Shown here: piece by piece, positions 1 to 9,283 of the stretch | How the letters are laid out: each line of letters begins with the position of its first letter | Position numbering within the stretch: position 1 is the stretch's first letter | Source: Paraglaciecola hydrolytica | GTDB lineage: Bacteria > Pseudomonadota > Gammaproteobacteria > Enterobacterales > Alteromonadaceae | DNA length: 64,000 nucleotides | Direction of reading: 5' to 3' | Assembly (NCBI RefSeq): GCF_001565895.1 | Contig: NZ_LSNE01000010.1 | Coordinates: forward strand, 1-64,000 | Program-made: the position numbers and the translations under genes | The notes under the pieces: generated by a model | Told to the model about the DNA's origin: nothing | What the model saw: the letters and a program-made list of their open reading frames with translations, nothing else | Databases searched by the model: none

Positions 1-250
<250 letters not shown>

Positions 251-262
251 ATTGCACAAAAA

Positions 263-336
263 TGGAGCGGACGGCGAGAATCGAACTCGCAGCTTTAGCT
301 TGGAAGGCTAAGGTATTACCACTATACGACGTCCGC
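263..336 (-). tRNA. glyT: tRNA-Gly (anticodon TCC)
   Basis: The minus strand gives a 74-nt cloverleaf with acceptor GCGGACG, anticodon loop CTTCCAA (anticodon TCC), T-loop GTTCGATTC and an encoded CCA. It sits 12 nt upstream of tRNA-Thr(GGT), as glyT does in E. coli. Confidence 0.97.
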
Positions 337-369
337 ACACCTTGCTCTCATACCATATCAAGCAAAAAG

Positions 370-454
<85 letters not shown>

Positions 455-463
455 AGAGATTGA

Positions 464-539
<76 letters not shown>

Positions 540-558
540 ACGACATCAAGAGGGGCGC

Positions 559-587
559 ATTCTAGAGTAATGATTAATGTGGTGCAA
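559..587 (-). promoter_or_regulatory. Sigma-70 promoter of the tRNA-tuf operon, stringent type
   Basis: On the minus strand, TTGCAC (582-587) and TAGAAT (559-564) are separated by exactly 17 bp. The next bases are GCGCCCCT, a GC-rich discriminator as found in stable-RNA promoters that are shut down by ppGpp and DksA. The position just upstream of the first tRNA supports the call; stringent control itself is inferred. Confidence 0.85.
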
Positions 588-698
588 GAGGTGATATTGA
601 AAAAATTTAAGTTTTTGTATCGTTTGCTTAATTTAACGTCGATGTGAATATTTTTCGTGCACAAAACACCTAATATTCAATGCTTAAGACCATGGCCT

Positions 699-1418
699 TT
701 ATATAAAACGCATTAAACCAAGCAGTACTAAATTGGGAAAATAATGCAAATATGGCTGTTTTAGATCAGTAATTAGGTTCTGGTCACCACCGGTAATCAA
801 TATTTCATAACTTGTGGCGTATTTTGCGAGGGTGGATTCTGCCATCAAAACTAAGCCTTGCACCGCCGCCAAACAACCTAAATTCACACATTCTGGCGTC
901 GACACTCCCAAGCTAAGATGGTGAGAAACGTTATTATCTGCAAAAACCTTTTGGGTATTAGCCAATAAACCTTGTTTCATCAAATTAAAACCCGGTGCGA
1001 TCCAACCACCAATATGTTGATTTTCGATGACTATGTCGCAGGTATTAGCTGTGCCCAAATCTACAATAGCGACAGGTAACAACGTTATTTTTCTGGCAGC
1101 CAGTATAGCCAGCCAACGATCTACCCCCATAGTGGTAAATTGTTCATAGGCGCAGTGGATGCCAAATTGTTGTGCTTGAGTATGAATTAGCTGACATTCG
1201 ACTTTATGTTGCTGACAGAGTGACTGTAACTCTTCAACAAGTAGGGTTTTGCCTACTGAGGCAACCAACACTTTAGCGACTTGTTTAATAATTTGAGTCA
1301 GCTCAGTCGTATGCACACAATGCAATACGGCAAGATCTTCTTGCCCTTCACTGACCAGTGCATATTTAATCCGGCTATTGCCTATATCAATTAATAAATA
1401 CTTAGCCTGGTCTGACAC
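699..1418 (-). CDS. coaX: Type III pantothenate kinase
   Basis: Phosphorylates pantothenate in the first step of coenzyme A synthesis, in the cytoplasm. The N-terminal ATP-binding motif LLIDIGNSRIKYALV, the GVDRWLAILAA segment and the IVDLGTANTCDIV motif are those of CoaX (ASKHA superfamily), and 239 residues is the usual size. I chose the GTG at 1418 because AGGGAGG lies 8 nt upstream; a start further upstream at 1448 would add ten residues that the family lacks. The gene overlaps the end of birA by 17 bp, so the two are translationally coupled, as in many gammaproteobacteria. Confidence 0.94.
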   Translation of the reverse strand: MSDQAKYLLIDIGNSRIKYALVSEGQEDLAVLHCVHTTELTQIIKQVAKVLVASVGKTLLVEELQSLCQQHKVECQLIHTQAQQFGIHCAYEQFTTMGVDRWLAILAARKITLLPVAIVDLGTANTCDIVIENQHIGGWIAPGFNLMKQGLLANTQKVFADNNVSHHLSLGVSTPECVNLGCLAAVQGLVLMAESTLAKYATSYEILITGGDQNLITDLKQPYLHYFPNLVLLGLMRFI

Positions 1419-2385
1419 TGATTTCGCCTCCCTGATAAGCACGCACACCTTCTGCAGTTTCGATTAATAATGCGCCGCTGTTATCAATCCCTCTGCCAAT
1501 ACCTTCAATTGTTTTTTGGCCGATAATGAGTTTAATGGCTTTATTGGCATAAACATCAGCTGCTTGCCAAGGTGCAATAAAGGGTTGCAGTCCAGATTTT
1601 TCAAAGACTTCCATGGTGGTATGTAACTCATTAATCAGGGTGGCAGCAAAGCGATTACGATCAATATCTTGCTCTAGTATTGATTGCATATCGGTATAGG
1701 GTTGGTCGATTTGAGTCACTGAAGTGGGTAAAGCAACGTTAAGGCCAATACCTATCACACATTGGCAGGTCGCGCCCATTTGGCCTTCCACTTCGATTAG
1801 AATTCCAGCCAGTTTTTTACCTTGTACGTAAATATCGTTAGGCCATTTAACTTGCGCTTCTACTATGCCGAGTTTTTTCAATGCTTCTACCACAGCTACG
1901 CCGATGACTAGGCTCAGGCCATTTAAAGCCTGATAACCCAAGGCAAAAGTCCAGTGCATGGACAGGTACATACTCGCGCCATAAGGCGAGACCCACTTCC
2001 GACCATGACGTCCGCGCCCCGCCGTTTGGGCTTCTGCCAAACAAACAAAACCATTTGGTAATTCTGTTTGATGCTCCTTAATATATTGATTAGTGGAATC
2101 AATCACATTGAGCACAATTAAATTGGCGTTACCCGGATTACTTAGCTGAGCGGCAATAGTGCTTTTGTTAAGTAAAATAAGCGGCTGAGCAAGTTTATAA
2201 CCCTTGCCTTGCACGCTATAAATATCAAGGCCAAGGTCATGCAGGCATTTAATATGATTTGATACTGCGGCTCGCGAAATCCCGAGTTGTTCCCCTAATA
2301 CTTCACCTGAACAAAAATGCCCCGGTGCTAAGTATTCCACTATGCGGGTGCGGATTGCGTCACTACTGAGTTGATTCAATGGCAT
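1402..2385 (-). CDS. birA: Bifunctional biotin-protein ligase / biotin operon repressor BirA
   Basis: Joins biotin to the acetyl-CoA carboxylase carrier protein and, as a dimer, represses biotin synthesis genes. The first 65 residues are a winged helix-turn-helix (GISRAAVSNHIKCLHDLG). The catalytic domain has the biotin/AMP loop GRGRHGRKWVSPYGAS and KWPNDIYVQGKKLAGILIE, and a C-terminal SH3-like domain follows. The length of 327 residues matches full-length, repressor-type BirA. It lies between murB and coaX, the common murB-birA-coaX arrangement. Confidence 0.95.
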   Translation of the reverse strand: MPLNQLSSDAIRTRIVEYLAPGHFCSGEVLGEQLGISRAAVSNHIKCLHDLGLDIYSVQGKGYKLAQPLILLNKSTIAAQLSNPGNANLIVLNVIDSTNQYIKEHQTELPNGFVCLAEAQTAGRGRHGRKWVSPYGASMYLSMHWTFALGYQALNGLSLVIGVAVVEALKKLGIVEAQVKWPNDIYVQGKKLAGILIEVEGQMGATCQCVIGIGLNVALPTSVTQIDQPYTDMQSILEQDIDRNRFAATLINELHTTMEVFEKSGLQPFIAPWQAADVYANKAIKLIIGQKTIEGIGRGIDNSGALLIETAEGVRAYQGGEISVRPG

Positions 2386-2409
2386 TTATCCCTATTACAA
2401 GTCTCTAAT

Positions 2410-3408
2410 TTATACATGGACCAAACCTTGATTGTTAACAAGCTGCACCTCGTTTTCTAATTCGATAGCAAAGTCTTGTTTAACGGCTTGTTTGATTTGC
2501 CTTGCCAGTGTCAATAATGCCTCACCCGTGCCACTGCCATCATTAGTTAAAACCAGCGGTTGAGTAACATGACAATGTATACCATTAAGCTGTTTGCCTT
2601 TAAAACCCAATCGGTCAATCAACCATGCAGCAGGTACTTTAACCTGCTGTTCATTAACTGGGTAACTGGGTAGTTCAGCAAAACGCTGCTGCAACTGCTG
2701 ATATAAAGCTAAAGGAATAATAGGGTTTTTAAAAAAACTGCCAGCATTGCCGATTTTTTTAGGATCAGGTAATTTGGCCTGCCGTACTTGTACAACTTTG
2801 GCAAAAATGTCTTGTGCGCTTGGATTGCTCAGTTCTTTCAGTTCAGCATAACGGGCATTAGCCTGCCAGCTTTTTGTCAAGCGAAACGTTACCATGCCAA
2901 TAACAAACTTACCGGCTAACTGATGTTTAAAAATACTGTCACGATAAGCAAACTGACATTCTTCACGACTCAAACTTTTAAGCTCATCCGTGGATAAACA
3001 CAAATACTCAACACGATGAATAAACTGCTCTATCTCTACCCCATAAGCCCCAATATTTTGAATAGGTGCTGCGCCTACCGTGCCTGGGATCAGCGCTAAA
3101 TTCTCAAAACCTCTGATGTTGCGAGCCAAACACCATTCGATCAAAGCATGCCAGTTTTCACCCGCACCAACATGCAACTCATAATAGTCAGGGTGTTCAT
3201 GTAGGCTGATACCTTTAATCGCGATTTTAAACACGCTACCAGCAAAATCTTCTAAGAACACCGTATTACTGCCTTCCCCTAAGATATAGTGAGCGCGCTC
3301 ACCTAAGTTAGTTAGCAGTTGTTTAGCCTCTGCCAAGGTATGAATATATTCAAGTTGCTGAGCGAAGGCAGGAAAGCCAAAGGTATGCAGTGTCTGTAAA
3401 GGATGCAA
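2410..3408 (-). CDS. murB: UDP-N-acetylenolpyruvoylglucosamine reductase
   Basis: FAD-dependent reduction of UDP-GlcNAc-enolpyruvate to UDP-MurNAc in peptidoglycan synthesis. The FAD-binding half shows LGEGSNTVFLEDF and the IPGTVGAAPIQNIGAYG motif. The GNAGSFFKNP motif carries the catalytic serine, and the C-terminus has the LENEVQLV glutamate region, so this is the type I (E. coli-like) enzyme. Its 332 residues are normal. It precedes birA by 24 bp on the same strand. Confidence 0.95.
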   Translation of the reverse strand: MHPLQTLHTFGFPAFAQQLEYIHTLAEAKQLLTNLGERAHYILGEGSNTVFLEDFAGSVFKIAIKGISLHEHPDYYELHVGAGENWHALIEWCLARNIRGFENLALIPGTVGAAPIQNIGAYGVEIEQFIHRVEYLCLSTDELKSLSREECQFAYRDSIFKHQLAGKFVIGMVTFRLTKSWQANARYAELKELSNPSAQDIFAKVVQVRQAKLPDPKKIGNAGSFFKNPIIPLALYQQLQQRFAELPSYPVNEQQVKVPAAWLIDRLGFKGKQLNGIHCHVTQPLVLTNDGSGTGEALLTLARQIKQAVKQDFAIELENEVQLVNNQGLVHV

Positions 3409-3486
3409 AAAATGTTACTCTATATTAAAAGACGGTTTTGAATCAGGTGTTTAGTTTAACCAAGCTGGGTATTATTACCAGCCAAG

Positions 3487-5598
3487 CTAAGTAGACTTTT
3501 TAACGGCTAGAGCCTTCACTTGGTGTTTAGAAAATCTGGATTTAACGTCTTTGACTTTGTTGAAAACCACACCCAACAGTGGCGCCCCCATCTCTCTTAA
3601 TCTTTGTATTGCTTCAATTAGGCTATCGTTATCCGTATTTTCAACATCACAAACCAAAATAATACCATCCACCAAACGAGACAATACAAAGGTATCACTG
3701 ACTGTATCTAGAGAGGGAGTTTCTAATACTACTCGTTCGTAAACGACTCCGAGCTTTTTAATTAATTGGGCAAAACGTGATGTCGAAATATAAATCATCG
3801 GATCAGCTGGAATAGGGCCACTGGGCAATACACGTAACTTAGAATCTGGATGGCGAAAAACACACTCTGAAAAAGGAACTTGGCGACTGATCAAATTAGA
3901 AATCCCTGGGTGATCTTTGTCTAAACCAAAAGACTTTGCTATTGCCGGAGATCGCAAATCACTATCAATTAAAATGACTTTCTCTAACTTCGCAAACGCC
4001 AAGGCTAAACTGATGCTCAATGTTGTCTTCCCATCACCATTTTTGATACCAGTGAGTGCGATGATCCTATTTTCAAGATTGTCTGACCTAACCAAAACCT
4101 CAGTACGCAGTGAACGTATCGCTTCAGAAAATTGGCGGTCAAGTTGTCCAATATCAACAACATTCGCAATCGACTTGGCACTAGCTTTCGTTTTTAACTT
4201 TGGAATTTCGCCCAACAAGGGGACGTCTAATGATCTGAGTAATTGTTTTAGACGTGTTTTACGGTCGCTCACAAGATGTAAAATCAACCAAAAACCGCTG
4301 CTAAAAACGACGGCTAATAAAACGGTAACCGACATCAACATTACTACTCGTGGCTTAGTGGGATTTTGCGGAATCACCGCATAATCAATTACTGCAAATT
4401 CTTTATTTTTATCCAAGCCTTTCAATAGTTCTGTTTCTTGTAAACGAGATACAAAAACCTGATACAAGTTTTGTGTAGTTTCTATTCCACGTTTTAATTT
4501 GACAAGCTCAACTTCGTAACGGCTTAGCCCACTAAATCGAGCTTTTGTTACCTCAATCTTTTTTTGTAAATCTTGCAAACGTTGAACTAAGGTAGCCATG
4601 CTTTGTTTTAGACCAACAGCAAGGCGGTTCAGTAAATTTTTCTGTTCCGTTTTTAAATCGTTTATAGCCCCTTGGGCGACAATAAATTTATGGTGTTTAC
4701 TTTTGTAGCGTTTTTTCAATTCCGCAAAATTCTGCTCTTTAGATAAGATATTGTTACGTAAATTTTCGACCATAGGATTATTCATAACCCACGGAATTTG
4801 CATCATAATTGCAACATCACCATTCGCGACTTCTATACTTTGCACCGTCGCCTGAATGTCTGATAAAGCTTTATCTGTTGCCATGCGCTCTTGTAATAAA
4901 GTCGCCAGTTCTGCTTTAGCCAATTCAATTTCGGTATTCGCACCGATCAATTTATGCTCTTCGATAAAAACTTGCATAGCATTTTCTGCTTTAAGTAATT
5001 TATCTTGTAAGTCTGCTAATTGATTATTAAGCCAGACAGAGGTATCTCCGGCCTTTTTCTTGGTCATATCCGCATGATAACTAAAAAAAGCAGGGCCAAT
5101 TAAATTGGCAACATCAGCAGCGATCATTGGGTTTTGAGAATAATAAGTCACTTTTATTAAATCGGTAGAGCCAACTTTAGTTAACACTAAATTATTTAAT
5201 AATATGCCGATGGCATAATTACTGACCTTTTCTTCATTACTCTCATTACGTTTAGGTCTGAATTCAGCAACTTTAGTTAAAAATAGTGTATCCACTATGC
5301 CTTTGAGAAATTGCCGAGAACGAATAAATTCTAAGTAGGTATCCGTTTCACTATTGCTGCCTCTGGAGAAATTACTCAATGCACTCGGCAGCCCCAAGCT
5401 CTGCTCGCCTTTACCAAGCAGAATAGTACTGCTGGCGCTATACACTTTAGGTAACTTGGAAACATAATAACCAGTAGCAACAATAATTAGCGCAGAGGTA
5501 AAAATTAAGCGAAACTTTTTCTTCCATAAAAAAGAAAAAAGGTCTGCTAGTTCAAACGTAATTTCATTAGCGGATTGAGATGTTTTTTTGTCTGACAT
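3487..5598 (-). CDS. Polysaccharide co-polymerase, Wzc-like (Wzz domain plus CpsD-type ATPase)
   Basis: An inner-membrane protein expected to control chain length and export of the polysaccharide made by this cluster. It has an N-terminal Wzz domain with TM1 (about residues 33-50), a long coiled-coil periplasmic part, TM2 (about 415-440), and a cytoplasmic BY-kinase-like ATPase. The Walker A is TGIKNGDGKTT (about residue 515) and Walker A' is VILIDSDLRSP. The usual aspartate of Walker B is read as Glu in RVVLETPSLD. The C-terminus ends KSRFSKHQVKALAVKKST and has no tyrosine cluster, unlike autophosphorylating BY-kinases. It is last in the cluster, 3 bp after the Wza-like gene. Confidence 0.88.
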   Translation of the reverse strand: MSDKKTSQSANEITFELADLFSFLWKKKFRLIFTSALIIVATGYYVSKLPKVYSASSTILLGKGEQSLGLPSALSNFSRGSNSETDTYLEFIRSRQFLKGIVDTLFLTKVAEFRPKRNESNEEKVSNYAIGILLNNLVLTKVGSTDLIKVTYYSQNPMIAADVANLIGPAFFSYHADMTKKKAGDTSVWLNNQLADLQDKLLKAENAMQVFIEEHKLIGANTEIELAKAELATLLQERMATDKALSDIQATVQSIEVANGDVAIMMQIPWVMNNPMVENLRNNILSKEQNFAELKKRYKSKHHKFIVAQGAINDLKTEQKNLLNRLAVGLKQSMATLVQRLQDLQKKIEVTKARFSGLSRYEVELVKLKRGIETTQNLYQVFVSRLQETELLKGLDKNKEFAVIDYAVIPQNPTKPRVVMLMSVTVLLAVVFSSGFWLILHLVSDRKTRLKQLLRSLDVPLLGEIPKLKTKASAKSIANVVDIGQLDRQFSEAIRSLRTEVLVRSDNLENRIIALTGIKNGDGKTTLSISLALAFAKLEKVILIDSDLRSPAIAKSFGLDKDHPGISNLISRQVPFSECVFRHPDSKLRVLPSGPIPADPMIYISTSRFAQLIKKLGVVYERVVLETPSLDTVSDTFVLSRLVDGIILVCDVENTDNDSLIEAIQRLREMGAPLLGVVFNKVKDVKSRFSKHQVKALAVKKST

Positions 5599-5600
5599 GA

Positions 5601-6125
5601 TTAAAACAGGCTTTCTTCAATGTCGAGAATATCACCTGGGAATATGCGTGATTCTTTAGTCACTTTAATACGTTCCTTGTCTTTACCTCGGATGACGTAC
5701 CAGTTGGAATTTGACGCTCTATCCTTCAAACCACCCGCAATTGCGATCGCTTGATCGACAGTTAAGTCCAATTCGAATTTAAACGAGCCCGCTGATTTAA
5801 CCGCGCCTTTGACATAGATGGGACGAAAACTATCGATTAACACGGTCACACTGGGTAAGACTAAGTACCCGTCTAAATAAGCTTCTTCTAAATACTGACT
5901 TAACTCAACGGGGGTTTTACCTACAACATCAATGTCACCCAGCAAGGGAATACGTAATAAGCCAGATTTAGGGACTTGTGCTTTGACATAGAGATCTTTT
6001 TCATTATATACATCGATGATCACTACATCGCCGCTACCAATAGTGATTTTTTCCTCTTCTGCCAACAATGTTGCAGGCAATAAGAAGATAGCGACCAGCA
6101 TCCAATTTAAAAACTGTAGTGCCAT
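5601..6125 (-). CDS. Small Wza-like polysaccharide export protein (Poly_export/SLBB)
   Basis: Periplasmic or outer-membrane export component. A signal peptide (residues 1-22, ending near LPATLLAEE) is followed by the Poly_export fold (IGSGDVVIIDVYNEKDLYVKAQV) and one SLBB domain (PIYVKGAVKSAGSFKFELDLTVDQAIAIAGGL). At 174 residues it is much shorter than Wza (about 380). It has no lipobox cysteine and lacks the C-terminal helix that forms the Wza pore. An outer-membrane partner is therefore likely, and the barrel encoded just upstream is the obvious candidate. It starts inside the end of that gene (19-bp overlap) behind AGGA. Confidence 0.86.
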   Translation of the reverse strand: MALQFLNWMLVAIFLLPATLLAEEEKITIGSGDVVIIDVYNEKDLYVKAQVPKSGLLRIPLLGDIDVVGKTPVELSQYLEEAYLDGYLVLPSVTVLIDSFRPIYVKGAVKSAGSFKFELDLTVDQAIAIAGGLKDRASNSNWYVIRGKDKERIKVTKESRIFPGDILDIEESLF

Positions 6126-7294
6126 GTCATTCCTACTTTATTTTGCCTAAAAGAAAATGCCGGATCATTGGTCGCCACATCTTGCAGAGCAAACGCTAAC
6201 GTGGCCTTACTATGATCATTCATTTCTAATATGAGCTCCGCTTGCCCCTGTTGTTCATCCAGTTCAAATACCCCTTCATTGTTCTTAAATTGGGTGTTTG
6301 CTGAAGAGGCACCTAGCGTGAACTGCCATTGATTACTGTACATATAGGCCACTTTAGCTCGCACAGTCTGAGTTACGCTATCTGTGGTAGTCTCGCTAAT
6401 TGAAGAGCCTGATGTACGCGAAGTGCCAAGTGAAATAAGTAGATCTTCCCGAGGGGCATAATCAAAAACACCATTCCAAGCCACACCGGAGGAATTTTTT
6501 GCGGTGTCAAAAGTTCGCTGATATTTACCAATCATTAGCTGCAAACGGCTTTTTCCACTTGGGCTCCATTCCACACCAATTAAAGCCTCAATTAACTCAC
6601 TATCGTCTCTAGATACCGCCTCGTAATCATCTTTTTTGCTCGTAACTTGCATCGCTATTTTTGACGCTTCAGAGTAGCGATAGGATAAATTTGCTTCGAC
6701 AAACTGTTGTTTAGCATTAAATAACGCTGAATAACTGTTATTTTCTTGATAGGTATCTTGTTTAATTCCTGCATTCACTGAGACAAAGCGGGTAGAGGTA
6801 TCACTCCCATAAACCAAACGGGCACTGGCTGTATTGGTTTGCAATTGATCTGCCTCTAAGACATTACTTTTTAGGCGAGAAATACCACTGCCATATTGCT
6901 GTGTTTGATTATTGTGTTCGAACTTCGCGTCCACGTGCCAAGCATCCGCTAAAAATACACGAGCTAATAGACTGCCCTGATAACCATTAAATCGTTGATT
7001 TTTGCTCAGTAAATAATTGTCATTTAAACGATATTGCTGAAGCTCTGCGCGATAATCCAATACAAACCAAACGTAAGTTGGTGTTGCAATCAGTTGTCCA
7101 TGTGGAGTAATAGACACGCCCGTAGCTGCGGATTGTCCATTCACAGTAGGATTAATATTGTCAGTGTATAAGGCAGAGCTTGATATTTCTAAAATGCTAG
7201 CGTCTTTGTTTATGCTCTCAACCTGTGAAAAAGCCCTAGTCGTGCAACACAAGCACAAAAATACCATAACGTATTTAGAAGTATTATTTTTCAT
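6107..7294 (-). CDS. Outer-membrane beta-barrel protein of the exopolysaccharide cluster
   Basis: The protein has a signal peptide (residues 1-23, cleaved after RAFS), then many alternating amphipathic strands, and ends in HYSF with the terminal Phe typical of BamA-inserted barrels. It resembles the putative beta-barrel porin 2 (BBP2) proteins found in exopolysaccharide loci, but I cannot name a characterised homologue. Its overlap with the short Wza-like gene suggests the two form the outer-membrane exit together, replacing a full-length Wza. It follows a 135-bp gap after the dehydratase gene, so it may have its own promoter. Confidence 0.75.
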   Translation of the reverse strand: MKNNTSKYVMVFLCLCCTTRAFSQVESINKDASILEISSSALYTDNINPTVNGQSAATGVSITPHGQLIATPTYVWFVLDYRAELQQYRLNDNYLLSKNQRFNGYQGSLLARVFLADAWHVDAKFEHNNQTQQYGSGISRLKSNVLEADQLQTNTASARLVYGSDTSTRFVSVNAGIKQDTYQENNSYSALFNAKQQFVEANLSYRYSEASKIAMQVTSKKDDYEAVSRDDSELIEALIGVEWSPSGKSRLQLMIGKYQRTFDTAKNSSGVAWNGVFDYAPREDLLISLGTSRTSGSSISETTTDSVTQTVRAKVAYMYSNQWQFTLGASSANTQFKNNEGVFELDEQQGQAELILEMNDHSKATLAFALQDVATNDPAFSFRQNKVGMTWHYSF

Positions 7295-7429
7295 TAGTCT
7301 CGACGCACAGTAGGCTGTCCATTAACGTAGAATGACAAGCTGACAAATGTGTTAGTTAATTCCGTTAACTACCTCTATCGGCAGATTTGAAGCTTTCTAT
7401 AACAATTAGCCATGGCCACAACGCACTAG

Positions 7430-9283
7430 TTAGTTGCTATTGGAACTAGGTGCATAACCCAATGGAGCCTTGCGCAGCAGTTTTTTGGCACCACTGGCAT
7501 TATGGTTGAGCAATAATCGATTTAACTCATCAAATAACAACACCACATCTTCAAAGGGTAATTTGGCTTCATCGGCTCCCATGATCCGTGGATGCTGGGT
7601 TTGGGTATCCGCATCGTCAATCAGCAACTCTTCAAACAGTTTCTCGCCTGGGCGCAAGCCCGAAAATTTGAGTTCGATAGTGCCATTGGGATTATCTGAG
7701 GTTTTTAAGCTGTGCCCCATCAAATGCGCCATTTTGTGTGCTAAATCAACAATCTTGACCGGCTGCCCCATGTCGAGCACAAACACCTGACCTTTAGTGC
7801 CCATGGCGCCGGCTTGGATCACCAATTGGGCAGCTTCTGGGATGGTCATAAAATAACGAATAATATCGGGATGAGTAACCGTAATTGGCCCTCCCGCTTG
7901 AATTTGTTTGGTAAACAGTGGTACTACCGAGCCAGATGAACCCAGTACATTACCAAAACGTACTATCGCATATTCAGTACCCGAGCTTAATTCAGCAATC
8001 GCCTGAATATAAAGTTCGGCAAAACGTTTAGTGGCCCCCATGATATTGGTGGGGCGCACCGCTTTATCGGTGGAGATCAAAACAAATTTTTCCACATCAA
8101 ACTCGGCAGCCACTAAGGCCACGTTAGCCGTACCAAAAACATTGTTACGAATACCAGCCAAAGGATTTGCTTCGACCATGGGCACATGTTTATAGGCCGC
8201 TGCATGGTAAATAGTCTGAATACGGTACTCCTGAATGGTACTGCGTAAGACCTCATTATCCTGAATACTCGCCAATATTGGGATCAGTGGAATATCTGGA
8301 TATTGGCTTTTCAGCTCGTTTTCAATCTGGTACAAATTAAATTCAGACAGTTCAAACAAGATCAGTGAAGCAGGTTGTGATTTGATGATCTGACGGCATA
8401 ATTCACTGCCGATGGAGCCACCCGCTCCCGTTACCATCACATGTTTGAGTTTGATATTGATATCCAGCAACTCTGTAATAGGAGGCACAGGTTCACGACC
8501 CAAGAGATCCTCAATGCGGATTTCGCGCAGTTCATCAATCTTGTGTTTACCGGATAGTATGTCCTGAATATTGGGGATACTGAGTAACTCAATAGCAAAA
8601 GGTTCGAGTTCAGTAATCAACTCTTTACGGCGTTCTGGCGAGGTATTATGCACGGCCAACAACATCTTACTCACGCCATGTTGTTTAACGTACTTGGGAA
8701 TATCGGCCAAACTCCCCACCGGCAAACCTGAGATTGTTCTACCGTGGTATTTACCTTTGTCGTCAATAAAGGCCACGGGATGAAGATCGTTACCAGCCCT
8801 AAGGGATTGAGCGAGTAAGCGTCCTTCTCGGGCAGCGCCGTAAATGAGACATTTTTCGCGCAATTTATAACTTTGTGCCTGAGATGAAGCCTGAATTAAA
8901 AAGCGTGGCGTAATAATTAAAAGGGCACTTAACATCCAATAAATAAAGGGCACTGTGGTGGGGATCTGGATATTTAGGGCTAAACGTGCGGCAAATAAAT
9001 ACAAGGTAGATAGGCTCAAGACGAGCAATACAATATAAATTGCCCGACCGCCGATATAACGAATAATCTGCCGGTAGTGACCTAAAAAAGCCAACAGAGC
9101 CAAAGTAAAACCAATATTAGCGCTAACCGCCAGCCATTCATTTTGTTCAAAATGCCAAGCGTCGATACCTAGCCTCAGCCAATATGCAAAAAAAGTTGCT
9201 GTTACTAAAGCTAAAAAATCCCAGCAGAGCTCAAGTATCAGCTTGGCACGGGGGCTTAATTCAAACAGCTGTTTAAACTGCAT
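7430..9283 (-). CDS. pglF: Membrane-bound UDP-N-acetylglucosamine 4,6-dehydratase (PglF/WbpM family)
   Basis: Expected to convert UDP-GlcNAc to the 4-keto-6-deoxy sugar, the first step towards bacillosamine-type sugars. It has four N-terminal membrane segments (about residues 15-125), a CoA-binding-like Rossmann domain, then an extended SDR domain with MVTGAGGSIGSELCRQI (about residue 280) and STDKAVRPTNIMGATKR. In this motif Met replaces the usual catalytic Tyr of YxxxK, as is normal for the large dehydratases. The 617-residue length fits WbpM/PglF. Its start codon overlaps the stop of the aminotransferase gene. CapD-like epimerase activity is the alternative. Confidence 0.85.
   Translation of the reverse strand: MQFKQLFELSPRAKLILELCWDFLALVTATFFAYWLRLGIDAWHFEQNEWLAVSANIGFTLALLAFLGHYRQIIRYIGGRAIYIVLLVLSLSTLYLFAARLALNIQIPTTVPFIYWMLSALLIITPRFLIQASSQAQSYKLREKCLIYGAAREGRLLAQSLRAGNDLHPVAFIDDKGKYHGRTISGLPVGSLADIPKYVKQHGVSKMLLAVHNTSPERRKELITELEPFAIELLSIPNIQDILSGKHKIDELREIRIEDLLGREPVPPITELLDINIKLKHVMVTGAGGSIGSELCRQIIKSQPASLILFELSEFNLYQIENELKSQYPDIPLIPILASIQDNEVLRSTIQEYRIQTIYHAAAYKHVPMVEANPLAGIRNNVFGTANVALVAAEFDVEKFVLISTDKAVRPTNIMGATKRFAELYIQAIAELSSGTEYAIVRFGNVLGSSGSVVPLFTKQIQAGGPITVTHPDIIRYFMTIPEAAQLVIQAGAMGTKGQVFVLDMGQPVKIVDLAHKMAHLMGHSLKTSDNPNGTIELKFSGLRPGEKLFEELLIDDADTQTQHPRIMGADEAKLPFEDVVLLFDELNRLLLNHNASGAKKLLRKAPLGYAPSSNSN

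Noticed and set aside
3460..3486. Hairpin GCTGG/CCAGC after the Wzc-like gene as a terminator
   Set aside because: The stem is short and imperfect, and no T run follows on the minus strand; termination of the cluster remains unlocated.
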